DNA of 64,000 nucleotides from Edaphochlamys debaryana (taxonomy: Eukaryota > Chlorophyta > Chlorophyceae > Chlamydomonadales): the NCBI GenBank assembly GCA_016858145.1, contig JAEHOE010000078.1, forward strand, positions 541,144 through 605,143, written 5' to 3'. The notes under the pieces were generated by a model, which ran no database searches, had not been told where the DNA came from, and was given only the letters and a program-made list of their open reading frames with translations. Shown one piece after another: positions 32,698 to 42,751 of the stretch (position 1 is its first letter; the number at the start of each line of letters is the position of its first letter). A program made the position numbers and the translations under genes.

Positions 32698-34318
32698 GAG
32701 GTGAGGGGAGGCCGGGCGGGAGGCGCGGGGTAAAAGAGGGGGCCGTGCGTTGGGAGGGGGGCGGAGGGGCATGCATTGCGAGGGGGTGGGATCCGCGCGG
32801 GCAGGGAGCGGCGTGGGCTGGGCGCTGTGGCTTGGCAGGCATGGACAAGGCTGGCGCCGCTCTCCACCAGCATCCACAAGTATCTTAGTCGCCGTGCACC
32901 TGCCCTGCCGCCAAGTGCCTACATGCGGGCCGCCCGCGCCATCCTCTGCGGTCTGTGCCCTTGAGATCGTCGCCCCCGCCTGTCTCCTTGTCCCGCAGAG
33001 CCGGAGGAAGCCTCTGCAGGAGGGCAATTCCATCCGGTCGCGCTCACGAGGGGAAGCCAGCGACCACGGCATGGGCGGAGCCCTGGCGGGGGACACAGCA
33101 TGATGGCCCTTCATGGCCCTTCACCGGACTGGCTCGAGGGAGCGGTTGAGAACGTGGAGGAGATGGCAGCGAGAGGAGAGCGCCGAGGAAGAGGGGCTTG
33201 GTTGGGGCAGCCCCTGGGCCATCTGGCCGTCTGGCAGGGAGCTGAGGGATGTACCGGGGGGGCTGAGGGCCGGGGCGCTGCAGCGACAGTCTGGAGGGAG
33301 GGCGTGTCTGAGGTCTGACTGAGTGGGCAGCACACATGCCAGGGCGGAGAGGGAAGCTCATGGCACCAGGGGTGGTGGAGGGAGAAGAGAGCCACGTGCT
33401 GCTGTCGCTGCACTACATGCCGGGGTGCTGCTTAAGCGTTTGGCACGTCGAGGTTGAGTTGCTGGTGGGTCGGTGGATGCGGTGGTGGGGGCAAAGGAGA
33501 GCGTGCAGAGCTGCGCTCACGCAGCAGCTGTCCAACATTGATGCTGCATGCCAGACGGCTTCACCATGGCTCGAACCATCGCGCACGGCCTTGCGGTATA
33601 AGAGTAGGAGCTGATGTTGCAAACACGTGCCGCCGCCGTCAAGCCTTTCGTAATGGCAACCGGGAGGAATAGGACCTCCACTAGTGATAACCTCCACTAG
33701 CTGCCCAGCGCAGCGCGCTGCCCATGTGCGTAGAAGTGCCGTACACGCAGGTAATACCCCCTTCGAGACCCCCCAGCATCCCACCGATCCCCCCTTGTCC
33801 GGGAACGGTGGGAAGTGCTGTAGGCTGTCTCCTACAGTCCCCCTGCTCAAGCCAACAGAGCAACCACAGTCACACAAGCAAGAAGCTTACCCCCAGCACA
33901 ACGTGCAGCCCCACCCCGTTGGACTAGCCGCGTGTATCCCCTACAAGTTTCTCACCAATACGTGCACACAACACCAGAGCCCGCCCGTCTGCCCGCTGCC
34001 CTCCTGGAGCCCGCGTCACTGTGCGAGGCCCTGCACAGCCTCAGTCTCCAGCCGCCACCCCGCTACAGGTCAGGTCTCGACGTCACGTGCGCGCCGTCAC
34101 CGTCACCAACCCCAGCGAAAGGGTCGGGTCCCCTGGAAGGGTCGTATTTATTAGAGAAGGCCCTGCCCAACCCCAGCCGTCATGTGAGGCCTAGCCCCAA
34201 CAAGGTCCAAGCGCCAACTAGATCCAAGCGTGGAGCCACAACCTGGCCGCTAGAGTGTCCCCCAGCCCCCACGAGTGCAGCTTGGATGTTGTCTTTGCCG
34301 CGAGCCAGTTGGGCTCAA
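32698..34318. other. Gene-free interval
   Basis: It contains the 3' UTR of the ankyrin gene and the 3' side of the minus-strand F-box gene. I see no supported exon, RNA gene or repeat here. Confidence 0.35.
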
Positions 34319-35220
34319 CTAGTTCGTGTCAAAGACAACATCAAAGCGGAACTTGTTGGGGCCGGTCCGCTCCACGCTCTCGACGTGCGGCAGGCCCCGG
34401 TCGCTGTGCTCAGTGTGGTACGACACCCACTCGTCCCACACCGCCGCACCCCGCTGCCGTACGGCCTCCAGGAACTGCCGCAGCGTGTGGCGCCCCAGCA
34501 GCCGGAAGGCCGGCGGCCGCACGCCCTCACCAATACACCAGACCTCCATCTCCGGGCAGGTGAAGACGTGCACGCCCGGCGGCAGGAAGGGCGCGTCCAT
34601 GATGCCTGCGGGCACGTCCCGGGGGATGCCGTAGATCTCGTGGTCGTAAATCTCGTGATCGTGGATCTCGTGGTCGTGGATCTCGGAGCTCCTGCGGGGG
34701 CATGGGAGGGGCATTGGGATTTGTGTAGGGCTTGGTGTGGGGGAAGGGTGCGGGTGAGGTGTGGTGGCAAGCCTGCTGCCATGGGCAGCGCCCCACCCGG
34801 CACGCTCTGGGCTGGTGGTATGCCGCGACGCGGGAACGGCACACGGCTGCGCTGCACCAAGCAACTAAAGGTGGTGGTGCATGGGCGCGCTTGCACTTGC
34901 CTCCAGGAGGGGGTGCACGGCCCTGGCCGCCGCCTGCTGCTCCCGCGCCCAGGCCCTTTAGTCCTTCACCTCTAGCAGCGCCTGGGGGTCCACGACCACA
35001 GAGAGGGACTTGAGCGGGCGGGGCCCTGCAGGGCCGCCGGCAGGGGCGACCGCCCGTGCGCCTGGTCCAGAGTCAGCCAGCCGCAGGGGCGGTGGATGAC
35101 GGGGGGAGCTGCGTTGCGCCAGGCCCTGCAGGCGAGGCGGAAGGCCAGCAGGGGGGCCCAGGGCACTCTCCGACCAGCTCAGACCGAACATGCCTTGGGT
35201 CAAGTTCCACATCTCCATAC

Positions 35221-35741
35221 GAGTGCTGAACCCTTGGGGGAGGGTCATGTTGGCAAGTGGGCGAACCCGCGGGGGAAGTCGCGTCAGGCAAATGGGCGAA
35301 CCCGCGGGGGCAGCAGTCCTATCCCCGGAACCATGAGAATAAGTAGAGCCCGAGTTGTGCACTTCCGTCACTTCCCCTTTCCCTTCCGCTCACCAAAATG
35401 TCGCAACACCAGCTCCACACGGGCCAAACCACCAGGAGGAGGTGGTGGAGGTGGTGGACCTCGCTGAGGACTGAGGTCGCTGCCGTTGCGGTGCATGGGA
35501 AGGGAAAGGGGGAAGAGGGAAAGCAGAGTGCTGAAGCCTTGGGGGAGGGTCATGTTGGCAAGTGGGCGAACCCGCGGGGGCAGTCGCGTCAGGCAAATGG
35601 GCGAACCCGCGGGGGCAGCAGTCCTATCCCCGGAACCATGAGAATAAGTAGAGCCCGAGTTGTGCACTTCCGTCACTTCCCCTTTCCCTTCCGCTCACCA
35701 AAATGTCGCAACACCAGCTCCACACGGGCCAAACCACCATC
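35221..35741 (+). repeat. Direct repeat of about 215 bp, offset about 306 bp
   Basis: 35221-35446 and 35527-35741 are nearly identical. Each contains gagtgctgaa, cttgggggagggtcatgttgg, two copies of gggcgaacccgcggggg, and ends in atgtcgcaacaccagctcca followed by cacgggccaaaccacc. The duplicated part looks like the promoter, 5' UTR and first codons of a small plus-strand gene. Confidence 0.88.
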
Positions 35742-35979
35742 AGCGGCATCCCGCACAACGACTCCGTGCACAACCTTCTCGCCGAACAGGGCGCCACCGT
35801 GTATGGCAACTCCGCGGCAACTTCCAAGCTCAACATCTTCGGCAAGGGCAAGGCACTCTCCAGCTGGGCCACCGCGAGAGTGCAAGAGGTGCAAGGACCG
35901 CGCCAGGAAGACCAGGTACCGGGCCAAGAAGGCTGCGGCGGTGGTGGAGGTGGTGGAGGTGGTGGACGCGGAGGACTGA
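35703..35979 (+). pseudogene. Small unrecognised gene, second copy of a duplicated locus
   Basis: From ATG 35703 the frame reads MSQHQLHTGQTTISGIPHND, then LLAEQGATVYGNSAATSKLN and FGKGKALSSWA. One frame over, the sequence continues ECKRCKDRARKTRYRAKKAA and VVEVVEVVDAED to TGA at 35977-35979. The two parts are one base out of phase near 35880, so either a frameshift or an unseen splice joins them. The first copy (ATG 35398) keeps the first 12 codons and then jumps to the EEVVEVVDLAED end, an internal deletion. The Cys-x2-Cys plus strongly basic stretch suggests a nucleic-acid-binding piece, perhaps from a mobile element. I do not recognise it. Confidence 0.4.
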
Positions 35980-36190
35980 GGCCAGGGAAGCGGTGGCGCG
36001 GGGCCTGCCGCGGCATGTCCTGCGGCGGCGGCAGGGCGGTCGCGCTGGCGTCCACGAGAACGGCTATCTTCTGTAGGACATCGCCGGGAAGAGCGTCCCA
36101 GTCCCGCGTGTTGTCTGCTGTAGATGCGGGGGCCGCCTGCTGGCTCTCAGCGGCGGGCCCCGCCGGCGGCCTCGAGACGAACATCTTCAT

Positions 36191-37379
36191 CCACCGCTGG
36201 CGCGGGTCGAGCGCCTGGCCGCGAGCCGGCTGGTTCCTGAGGAAAATGTTGTGATACAGCTGATCGGTGATAGCCGCTGTTGGTCTAGGGGTCTAGGGCG
36301 GCCGGGCGCGCGCTCCGGCATGTCGAGGTTTGGGCGCGGGGGAGCGGCCAGCGACCGGCAGAAAGCTGGCGCCCGTCTGCTGCGGTGTACTCATACTGCT
36401 AAGTGCCGATCTCATATGCCTCGGAACCCAAGCGCGCTGCTTCTTCTGGGGATTCATCGTCGCGCGCCTGGTCGCGCGCTAGTCCTCACCGAGCGGTACA
36501 CGTCACGGCTGCCTGTTTGCTAGATTGAGACGTGACTCGTATGCTGCACAAGAAAAGGCCTGTCAGAACCAGTCGCTCGTATCTGCGCGTTCGTATTCAA
36601 AGTTGCCGTGACAGCCACTTCGCATCGCGGGGGCCCTTCTAGCGATCCTGTGCACAGGGATGCATACGAGGATATATTCTGGGCCCTACCGCGTGTGCAT
36701 GCCGTGGTCGGGGTGGGCGGCGTGGGGATGGTGCTCTCCTCTCCTTCCTCGAGCTACGGCCCAGCGCACAGCTGACTGTTTGGCGCCACCAGGGGAAGGA
36801 GGGTTCGGTCAGCCCTGGCGCGGTGAGGGGGCCAAGATGATTGTCAGGAGGGGCAAGGTGCTGGTGAGGAGGCAGGTCGGGAGCGGGCGGGTGCTGAGGT
36901 GGCGCAGTGGAAAGAGTCAGTCAGGGGTGGTAGGGCGACAAACTGCGCTGACCCTGCACAGCGGGGCAGCAGCACTTAGCTGGGGCAGGCCGCAGCCCCG
37001 CAAGCTCCGCACGCTCCGCAAGCCTTCTTCCGATTGGGCCGCACTCAGACAACAAGACTGCTGATGCATGCACCTGAGCCACGGCTGAGTCAGGGTTTCA
37101 AGGCTTGAGCAAGGGTGACCAGTGAGTCGGGGGCGGGGAGGCGGGGAAGGCGAGGGGATTGAGGACGTGGGGTTGGGGCAAAGGCAGCGGTCTCGGCACC
37201 GTCGCGATAGGAAGCACGAGGGCGTCGTCGCTAGACGGTATAGAGTCGCAAAGGCCCATTATTGTTGTCAACTGTGCTATTACCAGTCACAGCACTCGCA
37301 AGTCAATACTGAGCCAAACGCCTTCAAACAGGTTCACCTGTAGCCCGGCTGAACCTTTCGGTTGCATACACTACCTCCG
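36191..37379. other. Gene-free interval
   Basis: Nearly 1.2 kb with no supported exon; it separates the broken F-box gene (transcribed leftwards) from the plus-strand F-box-like/ankyrin gene, so it should hold both promoters. No clear TATA box. Confidence 0.35.
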
Positions 37380-39238
37380 ATGGGTCTTGCTAAGGTAGCC
37401 AAGACGCCAGACGGGTCTGCGCCAACCTCACATGCGGATGCCGCCGACCTCTCGCACGTTTGGCTGCCCGCGATTGTCCGGCGGATAGCTGGCCACCTGC
37501 CTGAAAACGAGGTGGCATGCACTCTGCGACTGGTTTGCAAAGCCACGGCGCAACAGTTCGCGGATCGGACCACCGTGCGCCCCGCCCAGCCCGTGCCGCG
37601 CTGGTGCTTCGACCCCGAGTGCCGCCGCGTGTGCCAGGGCCTGACGCTGGAGAAGCGGCGGAGGCTGGTGTGCTTGACAGCCGCCAGCGGGGACGTGGCG
37701 AACCTGGAGGCGGCAGCGGCGGAGACGGGCTGCCCGCTGGGGCCGGACGCGATGGCAGCCGCCGGGGGAGCCGGCAAGCTCGCCGGCTGCCAGTGGCTGG
37801 TGGAGTCGGGGCGCGTGCCTTGGGAGGCGCCCTGGGCCCACAGCGCTGTTCGGGCGGCCGTGGCGGGGGGTCACGATCACGTGGTGGACTGGGGCCTGGG
37901 GCTGCAGCCGGCAGTCTTCCGCGGTACAACCATCGGCTCCTCTACCTAGGTTGACGACGCCTTCCGACACGGAAGGGAGGCGCTGGCGTGGAGGTTGCTG
38001 GAAGCGAGGCCGGTCGAGGGGACCGAGCAGTGGGTCCGCTTGGTAGAGGGTGCCGCGGAGGGCTGCAGCCTGGCATGCCTGAAGCGCGTGTGGGAGGGCT
38101 TTCGGGTGGAGCAGCGGAACGAGTACCGGCTTGGACTGGATGAGCCGGAGGAGGATGAGGACGAGGAGGAGGACATGCCAGACCTGCCCTTTGACAACGA
38201 CGACCACATCAACGAAGACGTGCTGGGCAAGGCGGGCTGCAGCCTGACCAACGACTGGAAGGAGAAGTTCCAATTTCTGGAGAGCAAGGGCTTCAGCCCG
38301 AATGAGCGGACCTGCGCATGCGTCCTCGCGTCTGACTCGGTGTCGGGCAGTGCGGGGGTGGAGCGGCTGGCGTGGCTCCAGGGGCGGGGTGCGGAGCTGA
38401 CAGAGGGCACCCTCTCAACCGCGGCATACAGTGGAGACGCTGTGGTGGTGGCGTACCTCCTGGGTCAGGGGCTGATGCCAACCAAACAGGACCTGCTCGC
38501 CGCAGCTGGGGCTGGGAGCATCGAGACCGTGCAAGCGCTGCTGGCCGCTGGCATCAGCGGCAAGCGTAAACTGGTGGGGGCCGCAGAGGAGATGGCGATT
38601 CGCGGTCGCTTGGCCGCTCTGCCCGGGCTAGTGGAGACGTATGGGGCGGCCGCTTTCGGCGGCCTGGGCCCTGGCCTCTTCCGCTGCGCCGCGGCCTCGG
38701 GCGATGTGGCGGTGATGGCGTGGCTGCTGGAGCGGGGCTGCGCGGTGGACGAGGCGGCCTGGGGGGGAGCGGCGGAGTCCGGCTGTGAGGCGGCCCTGGA
38801 GCTTCTGTCGGAGCGGGGCTGCCCCAAGCCGGTGAGCTCTAGGGTGTGGGTCGTGAATAGTTGAATTGGTGTTTCCTAGCTCTTGGTTTTGCTGCTGTGG
38901 CCCCGACCCTTGCCTCCCCCTGCACTTGTATCGTGCAGGCGGACGGCGGCCCCTACGCGGCAGCTGCGAAGGCAGAGGACGTGCGGACAATGGCGGTGCT
39001 GCGGCGCCTGGGCGTCTCGTACGGCCCCGACGGGGGCCAGGGGCTGTTCACGCGGGTCGCCGGAGGGTTCTCGATGTCGGTTAGCGACGCCAGATGTGCT
39101 CTGCAGGTGCTTCCTTGGCTTCAATCTAACGGCTGTCGGGCTGACTGGGGCGAGGCGGAGAAGGCGGCAAAGAAGAGGTTGACCTGGGGAGGGCCAGGTG
39201 AGGTGCTGGCGTGGCTGACGAAGCAGCAGGCGGCGTAG
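37380..39238 (+). pseudogene. F-box-like / ankyrin family gene with an in-frame stop
   Basis: Two exons, 37380-38831 and 38939-39238 (GTGAGC donor, GTGCAG acceptor, phase 0), about 583 codons. The N-terminal part HVWLPAIVRRIAGHLPENEV then TLRLVCKATAQQFADRT resembles an F-box. The rest is built of degenerate ankyrin-like units such as AAASGDVAVMAWLLERGCAV and AGAGSIETVQALLAAG. An in-frame TAG at 37947-37949 (codon 190) interrupts the frame. The relative at 56854-58783 has a sense codon there, and the nearest intron that could remove the stop would be only about 26 nt. So this copy is probably inactive, unless the TAG is a sequencing error. A TGTAA at 39694 would serve as its polyadenylation signal. 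Confidence 0.75.
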
Positions 39239-39693
39239 CCGCTGCGGCAGGCAGGCGGGCGGCCGCAGTGCGGTAGGCAGGGGGTGGACCAGGACTCAGG
39301 GGGGATCGATGGGCCTGGGCTGGGCGTGTCATGGGACCTGATTGGGCAAGCGCGGGCATCATGGCAGCGGAGCCTTTAGCTGGGGTTTCGTGGCAAGCGT
39401 TGCTGGAGCCTACAATCTCCGTCGAGGGTCGTCGTTGGGGCATGAGTGTACGCTGCAGCTTGAGGGGCGGCCCCCAGTGGACTTCCTCGTTGTGTGGTGT
39501 GGCTCGCATGTCGCATCTGGCGCGGCTTGCTCGGAATTGCTGTTTAAAGCGGTTGGCGTTGAGGGCGGGGGCTGGTGGTCTGTTGGTTTTGTTGTTACAC
39601 GGACAAGGGCAACAGCCGTGAACTCCCATGCGGGCCATCGGCCAATGGTGAGGTTGTTCCCTCGCAAGTCAGACGCGCACAGTGAAGCCGCGC

Positions 39694-39698
39694 TGTAA
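39694..39698 (+). other. TGTAA polyadenylation signal
   Basis: TGTAA about 456 nt after the TAG of the F-box-like/ankyrin gene, the first such motif downstream of it. Confidence 0.45.
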
Positions 39699-39992
39699 GG
39701 GCGGGTCGGCGGCACGCATGGGGCAGCCGGTGCTCTGTGTTAACAGTCCTCATGTACTCTGTGCCAGCCTTGGTCTCTGCAGCGCTTGGCCCCTCGCCCT
39801 TGCCCTGTCTGGTCTAGGCTCCGAGTACGGAAGCGATCCCGACCATAGGGTTGGCAACACTGTCCCCCTAGCCGCCAGCAGTCCGCCTCCTCACCCCAAG
39901 GCCGGCTGAAGCCAGTCGCCACCACAGCGCAAGGGGGGGCGATCCTCTTCTGCCACAGGCCCGCGGACTCAGGGCAGTGACACCCCCGAGCC

Positions 39993-42317
39993 TCACGTCG
40001 CCTTGCGCTTGCCCTGCTCTTCCGCTGCCCCCAGCACCATAGCTGCGTCGCTCTGCAGCCAGGCGTAGAAGAGCGGCGTGAGCGGTACGGTGGCCACGTG
40101 CCAGGCCGCGTGCGCGTCCACCAGGTGCCGTACAAGCGGCGGGAAGTCGAAGAGCTCCAGCAGCATGGCGGCGTGCACCATGCAGATGAAGAGGTACATG
40201 CGCCGCCGGCCCGGGTGCCGTACAAGCGTCACCCAGGCCACCCATAGCATCGCCGTCAGCACGCCGGCTGCGACGCAGGCCTGCGGAGGCGGGGGGCCGA
40301 GGTGAGCTCCGACAAGGTTTTGAATTCGGAGGTGCGGAGGAAGGGGCCGGCACCAGCAGGGAGGAAGGATGGATCCGCGCTTCCGCGGCCGCCCAAAGCG
40401 ATCGCCCCCACCACCCCAAAGCGAATGCCTGATCTGACGAACCGAATGCCCTCCCCGCCCCAAAGCGAATGCCTGATCTGACGAACCGAATGACCCCCCG
40501 CCCCCCGCCCCAAAGCGAATGCCTGCCCTGGCAAAGCGAATGCCCTCCCCGCCCCAAAGCGAATGCCTGATCTGACGAAGCGAATGCCCTCCCCACCCCA
40601 AAGCGAATGCCTGCCCTGGCAAAGCGAATGCCCTCCCCGCCCCGAAGCGAATGCCTGCCCTGGCAAGCAAATGCTCTCCCCGCCCCAAAGCGAAAGCCTG
40701 CCCTGGCAAAGCGAATGCCCATCCCCACCCCAAAGCGAATGCCTGCCCTGGCAAAGCGAATGCCCTCCCCGCCCCAAAGCGAATGCCTGCCCTGGCAAAG
40801 CGAATGCCCTCCCCGCCCCAAAGCGAATGTCTGCCCTGGCAAAGCGAATGCCCTCCCCGCCCCAAAGCGAATGCCTGCCCTGGCAAGCAAATGCCCCCCC
40901 GCCCCAAAGCGAATGCCTGCCCTGGCAAGCAAATGCCCCCCCGCCCCGAAGCGAATGCCTGGCCTGACGGAACGGTTGCCTGGCCTGACGTCACTCCACG
41001 ACCCATCAGCCTCCCCGCCCTCGAGCACCTTGCCTTGGCGTTGCCTAGCCCCCTATACCCATCCCGCCCTTCACGCACCCCCACCTTCATGTTGTACCCG
41101 TAGTCAAACTTGACGTACAGCATGTATCGCATGTGCCGTACGAACCCAACCGCCACCGCGGCGCACGTCGCCGCCGCCCCTATCCGGCGGCCGCGGCCGC
41201 GGCCCCACAGCACCCGCCAGGCCGCTGCGCCCAGCCCAAAGGCCACCAATCCCACTGCTGAGCAGTAGTCCAACCGCTCCGTGAGTCGTGTGTCCCGGCA
41301 GTGGAACAGCGCACTCCAGATCCAGGCGTTGGAGTGGAGCAGGGCGTAGGCCGTCCACAGGAAGCGGAAGGGGTAGCGCGCGGGCTCGGACGCTGCGCCC
41401 CGGTGGTGCGCGTCTGCACCTGCGGGGAGGCAGGGAGGCGGCACGTGGGATGATGGGAGAAGGGGTTGCGCGAGGACGGAATGGCCTGGGCGGGCGACTT
41501 GCTACATGAACAGGTCACGTGGCGATGTGGGTCGGCCCTGCATGGTGGGAGTGCGACAGGAGCTCACCCGGCGAGGACGCCCCGGCACGTGTCGTGGTGG
41601 TGTGGGCGCCGCCAGGGGACCCCGGCAGCTGGAGATGGAGCGCAACCTCACCCGTCCCTGCGGCCGGACCCCCAGACCCGACGTGCTGCCGATATTGCTG
41701 CTGGTGGTGAAGTGACGAGGCTGACAGTTGTAGCGGGCGCGAGGTGCTGCTGATTCCTCCAGGCCGCCGGAGGAAGGCCCAGAAGCGGGCGATGCACCAC
41801 AGGTGTGCGGCCAGGTTGGCTAGAGAGGCAGCCACCGACACCACCTCCTGCATGCCCGCCACACGCTGGAAGGGCCACTTGCCAAAGTATTTTTCGACGG
41901 GTGGGAGCTGCGTTTGTGAAGGATACGAGGGGGTAGGGGTGCGGCGCTTGGCCTCCTCCCGCGCCCACATGCAGGAGTAGCGGCAGTCGTCCAAGCAGCT
42001 CCAGCGGAACAGCGCCAGGGCCCAGGGCAGCGGGGGCTTCTGACACGCCGCTGGGCATGATCTGGTTGCCTGTGGGAAAGCACGGGTGTGGGGACGGAGG
42101 GGGGAAGTAAGGGGGCGCGGAGGTTCGTGGGGAGAGGTGTGCGTGCGGCGGCACGGGAGGGGCCAACCTGGGGGGATGCCGCTGGCAAGCATCCCGTCGA
42201 CGAGCACTCGGCGACGCAGGAGCGGAAGTCCGCCGATGCATCGCCGCTACTGGCTGTAGCTTCTAGGGCGCCGGCCAATAGAAGCAGGGCCACCAGCGCG
42301 AGGCATGTGGATGCCAT
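39993..42317 (-). CDS. PGAP3: PGAP3 / PER1 family GPI-anchor lipid-remodelling protein
   Basis: Needed for remodelling the lipid part of GPI anchors in the ER/Golgi; family member of the CREST membrane hydrolases. Minus-strand exons 42317-42168, 42069-41652, 41419-41085 and 40280-39993; phases 0, 1, 0; about 396 aa. An N-terminal signal peptide (MASTCLALVALLLLAGALEA) precedes the Cys-rich luminal part (RSCVAECSSTGC, WSCLDDCRYSCMW) and the family signature VEKYFGKWPFQRVAGMQE. Several hydrophobic segments follow. Putative catalytic residues are in NAWIWSALFHCRD, LDYCSAVG and the C-terminal pair HAAWHVATVPLT. The tail KRKAT fits a K-x-K-x-x ER-retrieval signal. The start lies 434 bp from the divergent TBC1D31 start. 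The third intron (41084-40281) is 804 nt, stop-free and in frame. Confidence 0.93.
40415..40975. repeat. Intronic minisatellite, about 44-bp unit
   Basis: Alternating gcgaatgcctgccctggcaaa (21 bp) and gcgaatgccctccccgcccc + aaa (23 bp) blocks are repeated through some 560 bp of the third PGAP3 intron, with variants reading gcctgatctgac and gcaagcaaatg. On the PGAP3 strand the array stays open in all repeats. Confidence 0.93.
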
Positions 42318-42751
42318 CGGGGGGCCCCCGAGCCCGTCACCCCTGTCTATGTGGCTATTATACCCGCGTGTTCTTGGTTGTGTGACTTGTGTTGACCTGG
42401 GAGCCTGGGACTCGGCTCTTGCATCGCCGAAAGCCGGCTGCCATTCCAGCGCTCCCGCTCGACCCGCTGCGCACCAACGCAACTAGACTGACCTTACCGT
42501 GACCACTATTACATCCCAGCGCTTGTTATATGCAGCTGCTTTCAGCTGTTTGACCCGAACGTTGACCCTCGGCTTCCTCGTTTGCTGCTTATCGACCAGC
42601 TCCTTAGCTCAGTATCTTCTTGTAAAGCTTAGGCAGCAGAAAGCTCTCGACGCCAGAGTCTTTGCTGCGGAGCAGCGCTGGAATGTGGCAAATGCTCGCG
42701 TAGCAGAGCGACTCCCGGCTCACGCTCGCCTGGCGGAGCGAAGGCGTGAGG
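42318..42751. promoter_or_regulatory. Shared upstream region of PGAP3 (-) and TBC1D31 (+)
   Basis: The two start codons point away from each other across 434 bp, so both 5' UTRs and promoters must fit here. A TTATATA run at 42522-42532 (gcttgttatatgcag) is AT-rich enough to be a core element for the plus gene, but I cannot place start sites. Confidence 0.5.

Larger units (their letters stand above)
34319..36190 (-). pseudogene. F-box protein gene, interrupted and out of frame
   Basis: Minus strand. From ATG 36190 the frame starts MKMFVSRPPAGPAAESQQAA and soon reads the first half of an F-box, DWDALPGDVLQKIAVLVDAS. The second half, LLAFRLACRAWRNAAPPVIH, appears at about 35160-35100, nearly 900 bp on. 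A third segment (34691-34319, after a CCGCAG acceptor) encodes the C-terminus with a HDHEI repeat, VHVFTCPEMEVWCIGEGVRP and the end FRFDVVFDTN. An intact gene of this kind would be a substrate adaptor of SCF ubiquitin ligases. The sequence between the two F-box halves is the duplicated plus-strand locus at 35221-35979, and the frames of the middle and last parts cannot be joined by any splice I can find. I therefore call it broken; an undetected small exon is the alternative. Confidence 0.6.

Noticed and set aside
32698..34318. Several 60-150-codon frames on both strands
   Set aside because: They overlap each other in all frames, lack splice consensus in matching phase and contain no recognisable motif.
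40563..41113. Plus-strand open frames of MPALAKRMPSPPQSE-like repeats
   Set aside because: They are produced by the PGAP3 intronic minisatellite read on the opposite strand; no start context, splice sites or family.
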